A stretch of 64,000 nt of DNA from Flavobacterium poyangense (lineage in GTDB: Bacteria; Bacteroidota; Bacteroidia; Flavobacteriales; Flavobacteriaceae): positions 248,001-312,000 of the forward strand of contig NZ_JAALLN010000003.1 of NCBI RefSeq assembly GCF_011751075.1, given 5' to 3'. Shown here in pieces: positions 1-8,274 of the stretch (within the stretch, counting starts at the first letter, position 1; the number at the start of each line of letters is the position of its first letter). The position numbers and the translations under genes are program-made. The notes under the pieces are model-generated. The model searched no databases and was not told the origin of the DNA. It worked only from the letters and a program-made list of their open reading frames with translations.

Positions 1-167
1 CAGTGATGAATTTTTTTTGTTGCAACATGTTTGTCCATTGCGATGTTTGCTGTTGGCGGCTCTAAACGCACGACGGCTTGAACGTCTTTAATTGTGTTTA
101 AAACGCACTCTGCTTTGGTACGATAACCATTGCACGACATTTCTGAAATTACATATTGATGTGTCAT
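1..167 (-). CDS. HMA-domain protein, partial; probable N-terminus of a copper P-type ATPase
   Basis: The reading frame starts at an ATG at 165-167 and runs off the left edge, so only about 55 residues are visible. They begin MTHQYVISEMSCNGY and show the beta-alpha-beta pattern of a heavy-metal-associated (HMA) domain. In flavobacteria such a domain next to an AraC gene and a DUF3347 gene is usually the N-terminus of a CopA-type copper exporter, but the ATPase itself lies outside the window. The metal-binding motif, normally MxCxxC, reads MSCNGY here: the second Cys is Tyr. A stand-alone chaperone cannot be excluded. Confidence 0.6.
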   Translation of the reverse strand, partial: MTHQYVISEMSCNGYRTKAECVLNTIKDVQAVVRLEPPTANIAMDKHVATKKIHH

Positions 168-252
168 TGCTTTGTTCTTTTACTATTACAATGCAAATTT
201 CCGAAGTAACGCTTATTTCTTGTTGTATAATTTTGTGATTGATTTGTAAGAT

Positions 253-813
253 TTACAAATTCTCAATATGGATGCGTTTCTTGTCTTTCAGCTGTTTAAA
301 ATTGGTGGGTGTGAAACCTGTAACTTTCTTAAATTGATTGCTTAAATGTGCTACATTACTATAGTTTAGTAAATCGGCAATTTCGCTAAGTGAAAGTTCA
401 TTGTAAATCAATAATTCTTTTACTTTTTCTATTTTTTGGCTGATGAAATACTTTTCGATAGTTGTGTTTTCAATTTCCGAGAATGAATTACTGAGCATAC
501 TGTAATCCTGATTGAGGTTTTTGACCAAATAATCGGATAAGTTGATTTTGAGTTCATTGTTTTTACGATGAACCAGATCGATAATAAGTGTTTTTATTTT
601 CTCGATCGTTTTGCTTTTTTTATCATCAATCAATTCAAAACCCAATGCGTTCAGATTTTGGATCAAAGTTTCTTTTTGACTCTCTGGGAGGGTATTCTGT
701 AATTCAACTTCTCCCAATTCTACAGAAATAGTTGGAAGTCCGAGCTTTTCAAACTCAGACTTCACCACCATTTGACATCTGCTGCATACCATGTTTTTGA
801 TATAGAGCGTCAT
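253..813 (-). CDS. AraC-family regulator with N-terminal HMA-like metal-binding domain
   Basis: About 186 residues. The first 70 form an HMA-like domain with an intact CxxC motif (MVCSRC, residues 8-13). The last 95 are a double helix-turn-helix AraC domain ending in the typical VAHLSNQFKKVTGFTPTNFK pattern. The likely role is a transcription factor that senses copper or another soft metal directly and controls the flanking metal-handling genes. An in-frame ATG 33 bases upstream exists, but the ATG at 811-813 is preferred: it places the HMA strand at the N-terminus and begins 2 bases after the stop of the DUF3347 gene. It therefore probably shares that gene's transcript. Metal specificity is inferred. 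Confidence 0.8.
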   Translation of the reverse strand: MTLYIKNMVCSRCQMVVKSEFEKLGLPTISVELGEVELQNTLPESQKETLIQNLNALGFELIDDKKSKTIEKIKTLIIDLVHRKNNELKINLSDYLVKNLNQDYSMLSNSFSEIENTTIEKYFISQKIEKVKELLIYNELSLSEIADLLNYSNVAHLSNQFKKVTGFTPTNFKQLKDKKRIHIENL

Positions 814-815
814 AT

Positions 816-1346
816 TTATTTGATTGTTTCTACCACATTTCCACAAGTCAGCATTGATGCTCCGTAGTACGGATTTTTAACTGCTTTTTCTTTGCTTAAC
901 CAATTTGCATCTGCCATTGGGCAATATTGGTAATAAACAGGCTGAGACGGGTTGGATGCTTTAATCAGTTCGTAGGTGTTTTTAGACAACGATTTAAAAG
1001 TCTCACGTTGTTTTTTAAGATCCTGATTAGACGAAATTGCTTTAGCATCGGAAGTCATTTTTTTCATGACTTTCATCCAGGCATTGTGTTCGTTGTTTTT
1101 TAGTTTGTCCATTTTTACAGCGCCAATTGAAGCTAATAAAGTGGTCGCTTTCGCAGAAGATGTTTTTGCGTCGCTTTTGATTAAGGCGTCTTTCAAAGCA
1201 AAATAATTGTCAAAAACAGCTTGAAGCGGATTAGCATCCTGAACGTCTTCTGTTACTAATTGAGATTTTAGTTCGTTTGCTGCTACTGTATTTGCAGATA
1301 GGGCTATAGTGATTGCTGCTAAAACAGCTTTTATTGTATTTTTCAT
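816..1346 (-). CDS. DUF3347-domain exported protein
   Basis: 176 residues with a signal peptide (residues 1-23, ending ANTVAA). The body is alpha-helical, and the C-terminus carries the family signature YYQYCPMADANWLSKE followed by NPYYGASMLTCG. This is a DUF3347 protein, a family related to the C-terminal part of CusB-like proteins and found with metal-efflux genes in Bacteroidota. The Cys and Met residues near the end (CPM, MLTC) are plausible periplasmic metal ligands. It is the upstream member of a two-gene unit with the HMA-AraC regulator. The biochemical role is not established. Confidence 0.8.
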   Translation of the reverse strand: MKNTIKAVLAAITIALSANTVAANELKSQLVTEDVQDANPLQAVFDNYFALKDALIKSDAKTSSAKATTLLASIGAVKMDKLKNNEHNAWMKVMKKMTSDAKAISSNQDLKKQRETFKSLSKNTYELIKASNPSQPVYYQYCPMADANWLSKEKAVKNPYYGASMLTCGNVVETIK

Positions 1347-1403
1347 TTGATATGTTTTTTAAAGGATTTGAATATCCATGTTAAATTGTTTTTTTACGCC
1401 CTT

Positions 1404-1539
1404 GCGTGAAAATTTAACTGCAAAGACGAAAAGCTTTTTGCACGCAGATTGAGCAGATTAAGCCGATATTTTTGTTTTGTTATTTTGATAAAGACAATCT
1501 GAATAAATCCGCTAAATCTGCGTGAAAAATTTCACTGCG
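1404..1539. repeat. Intergenic inverted repeat nested in direct repeats
   Basis: The 363-base gap 1347-1709 has no convincing gene. An imperfect inverted repeat begins CACGCAGATT at 1441 and ends AATCTGCGTG at 1524. A direct repeat GCGTGAAAATTTAACTGC (1404-1421) recurs with small changes at about 1520-1538. A related half-copy (CGCAGATTTTGCAGATC) sits near 12014. This resembles dispersed intergenic repeats of flavobacteria; function unknown. Confidence 0.6.
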
Positions 1540-1709
1540 AACATAAGAGTTCGCAAGGTTCTGCGCAAAAGGGTGCTATTTATTGTTCGTAAAGCAAAGT
1601 GTTCTTATTCTGATTTTCAGGTTTTCCAAAGAAACTGAGACTGTAGGCTGAGATTGAAAACGGAAATTTTCATTCCGACAAAACCCACCTATGGCTGTTA
1701 CGAATAGAA

Positions 1710-2096
1710 TTATTTTATTTTAGGGGGCAACCAAATAGAGGTGAAACCATCAGAAATGTTGGCTTCGTTGTAATAGGAAATTGTTTTTTCTGTTGAGAAA
1801 TTGAAAACATTATTCTGAAAATCAAAATCATTAGAAGATGGAATGCTAAAGGACAAAGAAGAGGTAGTACAATTGCTGTGACTGCATTTTCCATCACAAT
1901 CATGTTTGTCTTTTTTTGAATGATCTTCTTTTTTGCAGCAGTCTTCTGTGCATTGGCTGTTTTCCTTTTCGGTTGAGGTGATTTCTTTTTTAGAATCGCT
2001 TTTTTCCGTTTTACTTTCACAAGCATAACCGGAACTTGGCATCAGGAAGAAACCAACGGTTAAGATGAAAAATAATATGTAGACTTTTTTCGTCAA
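1710..2096 (-). CDS. HYC_CC_PP family Cys/His-rich exported protein
   Basis: 128 residues with an N-terminal signal peptide (about 1-25) and a charged middle rich in Cys and His: TEDCCKKEDHSKKDKHDCDG then KCSHSNC. The end is WLPPKIK. The CC pair and the PP near the C-terminus match the HYC_CC_PP family of Bacteroidota, which accompanies copper genes. It is probably a periplasmic metal-binding peptide. The frame opens with TTG at 2094-2096. The next Met lies inside the signal peptide, and a promoter ends about 20 bases upstream, so the TTG start is the best choice. Confidence 0.75.
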   Translation of the reverse strand: MTKKVYILFFILTVGFFLMPSSGYACESKTEKSDSKKEITSTEKENSQCTEDCCKKEDHSKKDKHDCDGKCSHSNCTTSSLSFSIPSSNDFDFQNNVFNFSTEKTISYYNEANISDGFTSIWLPPKIK

Positions 2097-2115
2097 GGAA
2101 AATTTATTTAGAATA

Positions 2116-2144
2116 CAAATTTAGATAAAAATAGTGAGTTTCAA
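2116..2144 (-). promoter_or_regulatory. Bacteroidota-type promoter for the HYC_CC_PP gene
   Basis: Read on the minus strand: a TTG element at 2144-2142, an 18-base spacer, then TAAATTTG at 2123-2116, a perfect TAnnTTTG -7 box. The predicted transcript would start near 2109, only about 13 bases before the TTG start codon. Confidence 0.6.
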
Positions 2145-2165
2145 CATATTTTAGTTTTTCCATAA

Positions 2166-2999
2166 CTAAAGTCTTTTAAAATCGGTGGGATTCATATTTT
2201 TTCTTTTTCGGAAATAATGCGATAAATGACTTTCATCTGTAAAGCCAAATTCGTGCGCAATTTGTTTAACTGACAATTGATTGTTTTGAAATCGTTTTTC
2301 GATCAAAGTAGTTCGTAAATTGTGAATGTAATCCCGATAGCTAATCGAAAAAGTCCTTTTGAAATAGGCACTAAAATAGGTTTGGGCAATATTAAAATGA
2401 GTCGCGATTACTTTAATCTGAACCAATTTGGGCTGATAAATATGCTGATGAATATAGGACGTAATTTGCTCGTTGTCGATTGCATTTCCTTTAACAACAA
2501 GATGCATACCCCGCATGGTTTCCTTTATTAATCCAAAAATAGAAAGGATTTGATAAAATACTATTGGAGAATTGGAGATATCGGTTTCGCAATTGTAGGC
2601 TGCAATGTTTTCTATCGTATTTTTTAATATAGTTTTGCAGGGATCATCTAATTTCAGAACTGTCTCTTTTAATGTTTTATCGCGCATGAAGCTTTCCGGA
2701 GTATGAATTAAAAATTCATCGCAGGTCAGGTTTTGTTTCGAATTGAAATAGTGATCCGTAAACTTGATATAAAAAAAACGAGTGCTTTTTTTTATGTCAA
2801 AATAATGTTCGTCATCCGGAGAAATCACAAATAAATCACCTGCTTTATAAGGCAGAAAGTTGTGGTTTAAATGATGAATTCCGTTTCCTTTTTTGATGTA
2901 AATAATCTCATAATAGCTGTGTGTGTGCGGTGGAAGATGAAATTTTTCGTCTTCAAATTCATCTATTACAAGTGTTTTGAATTGATTTAATCTTGACAT
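2166..2999 (-). CDS. AraC-family transcriptional regulator (cupin plus AraC domain)
   Basis: About 277 residues from the ATG at 2997-2999. The longer frame to 3035 adds a low-complexity start and is less likely. Residues 20-90 form a cupin-type ligand domain (HTHSYYEIIYIKKG, YKAGDLFVISPDDEHYF). Residues about 180-277 are the AraC helix-turn-helix pair (VKQIAHEFGFTDESHLSHYF). It is transcribed divergently from the AraJ-like exporter at 3102 across about 100 bases, the usual arrangement for a regulator that controls its neighbour. The inducer is unknown. Confidence 0.85.
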   Translation of the reverse strand: MSRLNQFKTLVIDEFEDEKFHLPPHTHSYYEIIYIKKGNGIHHLNHNFLPYKAGDLFVISPDDEHYFDIKKSTRFFYIKFTDHYFNSKQNLTCDEFLIHTPESFMRDKTLKETVLKLDDPCKTILKNTIENIAAYNCETDISNSPIVFYQILSIFGLIKETMRGMHLVVKGNAIDNEQITSYIHQHIYQPKLVQIKVIATHFNIAQTYFSAYFKRTFSISYRDYIHNLRTTLIEKRFQNNQLSVKQIAHEFGFTDESHLSHYFRKRKNMNPTDFKRL

Positions 3000-3057
3000 A
3001 ACATAAATATACAAGTTTATATCGTAAATATACAATTATTTTTTAAAGCAACGGACT

Positions 3058-3065
3058 TAAATTTG
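3058..3065 (+). promoter_or_regulatory. -7 box for the AraJ-like exporter
   Basis: TAAATTTG matches TAnnTTTG exactly, 36 bases upstream of the ATG at 3102. No good -33 TTTG is present at the normal distance, which would fit an activator-dependent promoter under the divergent AraC gene. Confidence 0.45.
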
Positions 3066-3101
3066 CGTCATAGAAAATCTATCCCTTTCTTGTAAAAACA
3101 A

Positions 3102-4277
3102 ATGAAAAAAAGTCTTATTGCGCTGTCATTAGGTGGTTTAACTATCGGTATTACGGAGTTTGTAATGATGGGTTTATTACCTGATATTGCTTCAGATATG
3201 AATGTTTCGATTCCGGTAGCCGGATATTTGATTTCGGCTTATGCTCTTGGAGTTGTTATTGGAGCTCCTTTATTAGTGATCCTTGGAAGAAATTATGCTC
3301 CCAAGAAAATGCTTTTGATTTTAGCTTTGATGCTGACTGTTTTTAACGCTCTTTCGATCATTGCACCGGATTACAATTTTTTATTCGCTTCGAGATTTTT
3401 ATCCGGATTGCCGCATGGTGCATTTTTCGGAGTAGGAGCGGTAGTAGCGAGTCGTTTGGCAGATAAAGGCAAAGAAGCTCAGGCGATTGCCATTATGTTT
3501 TCGGGTTTGACATTGGCAAATCTTATCGGAGTACCGATTGGAACTTATATTGGACACCATTTTATCTGGCGCTATACGTTTATACTTATCGCAGCTGTCG
3601 GTCTACTTACTTTTTTGTTTCTCTATTTATGGATGCCTAATCTTGAGAAAAATCAAAATGTAAATATGAGAACACAATTAAAATTTTTCCAGCAGATTGA
3701 TGCATGGCTAATAATAGGAATCACCGCTGTAGGTTTTGGCGGATTATTTGCCTGGATCAGTTATATCGCACCTTTATTGACGAATGTATCTAAATTTGCA
3801 TCGGAAGATGTTTCGTATATTTTGATTCTGGCGGGCTTAGGAATGGTTGTTGGGAATTTCTTAGGAGGTAAACTGGCAGATAAATTTTCACCGGCACCGA
3901 CCACATTAGCGTTATTGTTTGTAATGTCGGTAGATTTGATTTTAGTTTACTTTTTCTCTTTCAATCAATACGCTTCTTTGTTTTTTACTTTCTTGACAGG
4001 GGCTATTTCTTTTTCTGTAATTGCACCTATTCAAATGTTAATGATTCGTACGGCAAAAGATGCAGAAATGATTGCTTCTGCTTCTTTGCAGGGAAGTTTT
4101 AATATAGGAAATGCACTAGGCGCTTTCCTTGGTGGATTGCCTCTTGCCGCTGGCTATAGTTATGCTTCACCAAATCTTATCGGTGTTGGAATGTCTGTTG
4201 TTGGTATGATTATCACTTTTGTTCTTATTCAGAGAAGAAGCACTGCAGTAGAATTACAGGAAGTTAAGGTTGCTTAA
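3102..4277 (+). CDS. MFS transporter, AraJ-like (DHA1 family)
   Basis: 391 residues with about 12 hydrophobic membrane segments. The N-terminus (LGGLTIGITEFVMMGLLPDI), the loop after helix 2 (GAPLLVILGR) and LSGLPHGAFFGVGAVVAS closely follow the E. coli AraJ pattern. It should be an inner-membrane proton-coupled exporter of sugars or small drugs; the substrate is not predictable. It stands alone downstream of its own -7 box and is divergent from an AraC regulator, which probably controls it. Confidence 0.85.
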   Translation: MKKSLIALSLGGLTIGITEFVMMGLLPDIASDMNVSIPVAGYLISAYALGVVIGAPLLVILGRNYAPKKMLLILALMLTVFNALSIIAPDYNFLFASRFLSGLPHGAFFGVGAVVASRLADKGKEAQAIAIMFSGLTLANLIGVPIGTYIGHHFIWRYTFILIAAVGLLTFLFLYLWMPNLEKNQNVNMRTQLKFFQQIDAWLIIGITAVGFGGLFAWISYIAPLLTNVSKFASEDVSYILILAGLGMVVGNFLGGKLADKFSPAPTTLALLFVMSVDLILVYFFSFNQYASLFFTFLTGAISFSVIAPIQMLMIRTAKDAEMIASASLQGSFNIGNALGAFLGGLPLAAGYSYASPNLIGVGMSVVGMIITFVLIQRRSTAVELQEVKVA

Positions 4278-4564
4278 TTTTTTTTAATGCAGGAATATTG
4301 TTTTGCTAAAATGTAAAAATGCTTCGCTTTGTCTTTAAATTATGCCACAGATTAAAAGATTATAGGGATTAATGATTTGCATGAAATTGGTATACGAAGT
4401 AGAAGCTTGATTTGTGTGGGTCGGAAAAACATTTCAAGTCATAAGAGACCCGAGAAATAAAAACTTTCGTAATAAAAAAAGATCCGTTTTTACAAAGTAA
4501 ATTTGTTTCATCCGCATAAAAATCCCGTTCCCTATAGTCTCAAAAGATAGAGTTTAACCCATAA
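4278..4564. other. Intergenic stretch without a recognisable gene
   Basis: Between the convergent AraJ-like gene and metQ. No reading frame of useful length, RNA or repeat was recognised apart from the terminator at its right end. Confidence 0.5.
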
Positions 4565-4597
4565 AAAAAGGCTGAAATATTACTTTTCAGCCTTTTT
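4565..4597 (-). terminator. Bidirectional hairpin terminator after metQ
   Basis: A perfect 13-bp stem (AAAAAGGCTGAAA, 4565-4577, with its complement at 4585-4597) and a 7-base loop. A-tract and T-tract flanks make it usable in both directions. It closes the metNIQ transcript and probably also the convergent exporter gene. Confidence 0.85.
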
Positions 4598-4616
4598 CGT
4601 ATTCGAAAAAATGATT

Positions 4617-5435
4617 TTACCAACCTTTTACTGCTCCACCTTTAAATTCTTTATCGGCAGCTTTTTCAACTTCTGCAGATTGGAAAGCTTTTAAGAATTT
4701 AAGCACTTTCGCATCATTTTTATTGTCTTCTCTTGAAACCACCAAATTTACATACGGTGAATCTTTATCTTCCACAAATAAAGCATCTCTTGACGGAACA
4801 AGTCCTGCTTGTGATGAGAATGTATTGTTGATAATGGCTATCGTTACATTTTGATCGTCTAATGTTCTTGGGATTTGTGGAGCTTCTAATTCTAAGATTT
4901 TTAAATTCTTCGGATTTTCAGCAATGTCAATTACTTTTGGTAAAAGACCAACATTGTCTTTAAGTTTTAAGAGACCATTTTTTTGAAGCAATAATAACGA
5001 ACGTCCACCATTTGTTGGATCATTCGGAATCACAATAGTACTTCCCGGTTTTAGTTCAGCCAAACTTTTTATTTTTTTAGAATAAGCAGCGATTGGATAA
5101 ATGAAAGTTTTACCAATGATGGCCAATTTGTAGCCCCTTTGTTTAGATTGAGCATCAAGATAAGGTTTGTGCTGAAAAGCGTTGGCGTCAATGTCACCTT
5201 GGTTTAAAGCTTCGTTTGGTACCACATAATCGTTAAAAGAAACCAATTCAACTTCTAAACCATATTTGTCTTTTGCTACTTTTTGTGCTACTTGCGCAAC
5301 AGTATATTCAGGTCCTGTAGCAACGCCAATTTTGATGTGGTTGGGATCGTTTTTCTTGTCTTTTCCACAGTTTGCAAGTGTTAGCGTTAAGATTAGGATT
5401 CCTGAAAGTATCGAAAATTTATTTTTTGTATTCAT
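4617..5435 (-). CDS. metQ: Methionine ABC transporter substrate-binding lipoprotein
   Basis: 272 residues. The N-terminus is a lipoprotein signal with lipobox LANC (Cys about residue 23). The rest is a MetQ/NlpA-type periplasmic binding protein: IKIGVATGPEYTVAQV near the start, FQHKPYLDAQ around residue 88, and IVIPNDPTNGGRSLLLL in the middle. It captures L- or D-methionine and delivers it to MetI/MetN. It is the last gene of metN-metI-metQ, 29 bases after metI, and is followed by a strong hairpin terminator. Confidence 0.93.
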   Translation of the reverse strand: MNTKNKFSILSGILILTLTLANCGKDKKNDPNHIKIGVATGPEYTVAQVAQKVAKDKYGLEVELVSFNDYVVPNEALNQGDIDANAFQHKPYLDAQSKQRGYKLAIIGKTFIYPIAAYSKKIKSLAELKPGSTIVIPNDPTNGGRSLLLLQKNGLLKLKDNVGLLPKVIDIAENPKNLKILELEAPQIPRTLDDQNVTIAIINNTFSSQAGLVPSRDALFVEDKDSPYVNLVVSREDNKNDAKVLKFLKAFQSAEVEKAADKEFKGGAVKGW

Positions 5436-5464
5436 GTTTTTACTTTAAAAATTAAAAGAGAAGT

Positions 5465-6118
5465 TTATCTGTGATCGAAATATTTGGAAAGTTTATCTCC
5501 TGTAAATTGTATGATAAACACAAGAGCAACAAGTAAAATTAAAACGGTATTCATAATGGTTGCATCGTAACCAATATAACCATATTGATACCCAATTTGT
5601 CCAAGTCCGCCAGCACCAACAGCTCCACCCATTGCAGAATATCCAACAAGGGTTATTAAGGTAATTGAGGCAGCATTTATAAGTGATGGAAGTGCTTCCG
5701 GCAATAAAACTTTATATACAATTTGAAAGGGTGTAGCACCTAATGCTCTTGCGGCTTCAATTAAACCCGATGGCAAACTCAGTAAACTGTTTTCTACCAA
5801 TCTTGCAATAAACGGAGCAGCTCCAATGCTTAACGGAACCAAGGCTGCACTAACTCCAATCGAAGTCCCAACCAAAGCTCTCGTAAATGGAATCATCCAG
5901 ACAATTAGAATAATAAACGGAATGGATCTAAAGATATTTATAAGTACCGAAAGAATTCGGTTGAATAAAACGTGCTCTAGAATCTGACCTTTTCGGGTAA
6001 GAAATAGCAATATTCCCGAAGGAAGGCCCAATAAAAAACCGAAGAAACCGGCTAAAAAGGTCATTACAATAGTTTCTAATGTACCTTGTAATAGTAGTGT
6101 TATAATAGATTCAGACAT
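5465..6118 (-). CDS. metI: Methionine ABC transporter permease
   Basis: 217 residues with five to six membrane segments. The EAA loop typical of MetI ([20 protein letters not shown], about residues 120-140) is present, as is the glycine-rich [20 protein letters not shown] segment. It forms the channel of the methionine importer. The start codon overlaps the end of metN by 8 bases, which suggests translational coupling. Confidence 0.95.
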   Translation of the reverse strand: MSESIITLLLQGTLETIVMTFLAGFFGFLLGLPSGILLFLTRKGQILEHVLFNRILSVLINIFRSIPFIILIVWMIPFTRALVGTSIGVSAALVPLSIGAAPFIARLVENSLLSLPSGLIEAARALGATPFQIVYKVLLPEALPSLINAASITLITLVGYSAMGGAVGAGGLGQIGYQYGYIGYDATIMNTVLILLVALVFIIQFTGDKLSKYFDHR

Positions 6119-7142
6119 AGCCTAATATTTCTGTTTTTACGTGTTTGTCATTAAAAAATTGAATTGCTTCTTTTTGCTGTGTTTCATTACCTGATAATTC
6201 GACGATAAGAATTCCGAAATTGGTTTCGCCTGCATAAGCCGTTTGTGCCGTTATAATATTGGCATTCACACCAAACTGAATGGCAGCCTGAGTAAGAATG
6301 GGTTCATTTACCGATTTCCCGTTCAGCTCTAAGCGTAATAAAGGAAATAAACCTTCTTTATAAACCGATTCTAAACGGTCCTGATACAATTCCGGAATTT
6401 CAATATGCAGAGAGGAAGCTATAAATTCACGTGTCAGTTCATTTTTCGGATTGGCAAATATTTCGCCCACAGTTCCCTGCTCAATTAATCTTCCATTGCT
6501 GATTACGGCGACCTCATCACAAATTGCTTTTACGACCTCCATTTGGTGTGTAATCAGTAAAATGGTAATGTTCAGGCGTTTGTTGATGTCTTTTAATAAG
6601 TTTAAAATCGATCTTGTGGTTCCCGGATCTAATGCACTTGTTGCTTCATCACACAAAAGAACTTTGGGATTATTGGCTAAAGTTCTCGCAATAGCGACAC
6701 GTTGTTTTTGCCCGCCGGAAAGACTTGCAGGATAATCATTGATTTTTTCAGCCAGTCCAACCAGTTCTACTAATTCCATCACACGCTCTTTGATCGTGCT
6801 TTTAGAAACGCCTGCCAGTTCTAATGGAAAAGCGACATTCTCAAAAACGGTTCTTGAAGATAAAAGATTAAAATGTTGAAAAATCATTCCGATTTGCCTT
6901 CTTTCCTGCGCTAATTGAGAATTATTTAATTGTAATAGTGATTTGCCATCGACAATTACATCGCCGGAAGTTGGTTTTTCAAGTAGATTAATACAACGGA
7001 TCAGGGTGCTTTTTCCTGCTCCTGAGGTACCGATAACGCCAAAGACTTTACCTGCAGGAACGTGAAGTGATACATCCTGAAGGGCAGTAATTTCTCTTCC
7101 TGTTTTATAAAACTTTTTAGTAATATTTTTTAATTCTATCAT
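6111..7142 (-). CDS. metN: Methionine ABC transporter ATP-binding protein
   Basis: 343 residues. Walker A is GTSGAGKST (about 38-46), the signature is LSGGQKQR (about 140), and Walker B is [12 protein letters not shown] with the MetN-typical switch region [17 protein letters not shown]. The C-terminal 95 residues form a NIL domain, which in characterised MetN proteins binds methionine and causes trans-inhibition. It powers methionine uptake with MetI and MetQ and is the first gene of the operon. Confidence 0.95.
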   Translation of the reverse strand: MIELKNITKKFYKTGREITALQDVSLHVPAGKVFGVIGTSGAGKSTLIRCINLLEKPTSGDVIVDGKSLLQLNNSQLAQERRQIGMIFQHFNLLSSRTVFENVAFPLELAGVSKSTIKERVMELVELVGLAEKINDYPASLSGGQKQRVAIARTLANNPKVLLCDEATSALDPGTTRSILNLLKDINKRLNITILLITHQMEVVKAICDEVAVISNGRLIEQGTVGEIFANPKNELTREFIASSLHIEIPELYQDRLESVYKEGLFPLLRLELNGKSVNEPILTQAAIQFGVNANIITAQTAYAGETNFGILIVELSGNETQQKEAIQFFNDKHVKTEILGYV

Positions 7143-7206
7143 ATTCTGGTATTTCTAGTCGATTTGAAGAGTAAAAAGAAAAACATAATCTTTCTAAATT
7201 TCGCTG

Positions 7207-7238
7207 CAAATGTAAGTCACATTTTTTTTATAACAAAA
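7207..7238 (-). promoter_or_regulatory. Strong Bacteroidota promoter for metNIQ
   Basis: Minus strand: TTTTG at 7238-7234, exactly 19 bases of spacer, then TACATTTG at 7214-7207. Both elements fit the consensus. The predicted leader is about 58 bases. It shows no convincing SAM-type riboswitch fold to the eye. Confidence 0.75.
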
Positions 7239-7419
7239 TCTATCGGCTAAGTAGAATATTAATTAGATGTTAATTATTGCCTTGAAAAGCTGCTTTTTAT
7301 TCAGGAATCCTCAGAATCAGAGGGGTGATACTTGTAATTTTTAATTTTGTGGTTTGTTTAGCCTTGGTCTTCAGTTTCGGTTTTTTATTACAGTTTGTGA
7401 CCGCAAAACGGAAATTTTC

Positions 7420-7989
7420 CTAGTAATAAAGTCTGAAATCGAGTAGTTTACAAAGATTGTAATGTTTCTGATACAGTTCTTCAACCACTTCGGTGAGGTC
7501 ATCGTTCTCCTGATATAAAGAAAAGAAAGCCTTGTCGATGGTGCTGTAGCTGGCAATTTTGTTATAGGTAGATCCATAACCCGAAATGGCACGTGCTCCG
7601 GTGATGTCCAAAAAGTATTGTGCCTCCTCTTTGGTCAGGTCCAAGATTTTCCTGTTTGCAAAATGAATTACTTTTCCTTTCATCTTTCCTTCAAAGAGCT
7701 CGGCTATTTCTTCGAGACTATAATAATAATCGTGTAGGCAAATATTATTAGGCTCTCCGGGCATTACTAAATAAATGATTTCATAATCTTTAAAATTATG
7801 ATCTTCGTAAAGTAATATGTTGAGACTTTCTTCTAATCCTTCGATAGTGTCGCAGGTTCTGTAAATACTGGCGATGCCTTGGTCAATTGCAATTTCTTCT
7901 AAATTTCTGATAACATCAGTAGCAGTATCTGTTTCTACGTCAGGAACGCCTTCTAAGCAGAAAATAAATTTATCATAATCCATTGCCAT
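7420..7989 (-). CDS. Hypothetical protein, possibly a degenerate caspase/CHAT-like fold (DUF6642-like)
   Basis: 189 residues without signal peptide or membrane segment. The order of elements resembles caspase-like CHAT domains: an opening strand FIFCLEGVPDVETD, a strand EIIYLVMPGEPNNI (71-83) where an active enzyme would have its catalytic His-Gly, SLEEIAELFEG, KVIHFANRKIL (106-116) where the catalytic Cys would sit, and ARAISGYGS (132-140). Both catalytic positions appear replaced. I am reminded of DUF6642 proteins but cannot confirm membership. Two ATGs six bases apart are possible starts (7989 or 7983). It stands alone; the role is unknown. Confidence 0.55.
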   Translation of the reverse strand: MAMDYDKFIFCLEGVPDVETDTATDVIRNLEEIAIDQGIASIYRTCDTIEGLEESLNILLYEDHNFKDYEIIYLVMPGEPNNICLHDYYYSLEEIAELFEGKMKGKVIHFANRKILDLTKEEAQYFLDITGARAISGYGSTYNKIASYSTIDKAFFSLYQENDDLTEVVEELYQKHYNLCKLLDFRLYY

Positions 7990-8274
7990 TGTGTTTTGCG
8001 GTTTTCAATAAGTAACAAAACAGTCACTTTGATTTCTTGTAACAAATGTATTTTTTATTACATAAAAATGATTACCAAAGTGGGACTTTAACGAAATTTT
8101 TATCTGAATGATGTTGGTCTCAACCTGGAATTGAGTGAAGAGTATAAGGATGACAAAAAAGCATGTATAAAATATTTAGGAACATATTTTTTTTGTAGTA
8201 TAAATTATCTTTATTTGATAAAGATTTAAATCAGTGTCAGGAAGTACTATAGATCACTTAAAATAATACCACTT

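Noticed and set aside
1715-2026. Lys-rich 103-codon frame opposite in phase to the HYC_CC_PP gene
   Set aside because: A shadow frame on the same strand; the HYC_CC_PP reading has the signal peptide and Cys motifs.
4278-4564. Weak inverted GGGTC/GACCC near 4420-4450
   Set aside because: Short, interrupted and without repeats elsewhere in the window; within chance.
7143-7207. Possible SAM riboswitch in the metNIQ leader
   Set aside because: The leader is only about 58 bases, and no conserved SAM-I or SAM-II core could be matched by eye. A covariance search would settle it.
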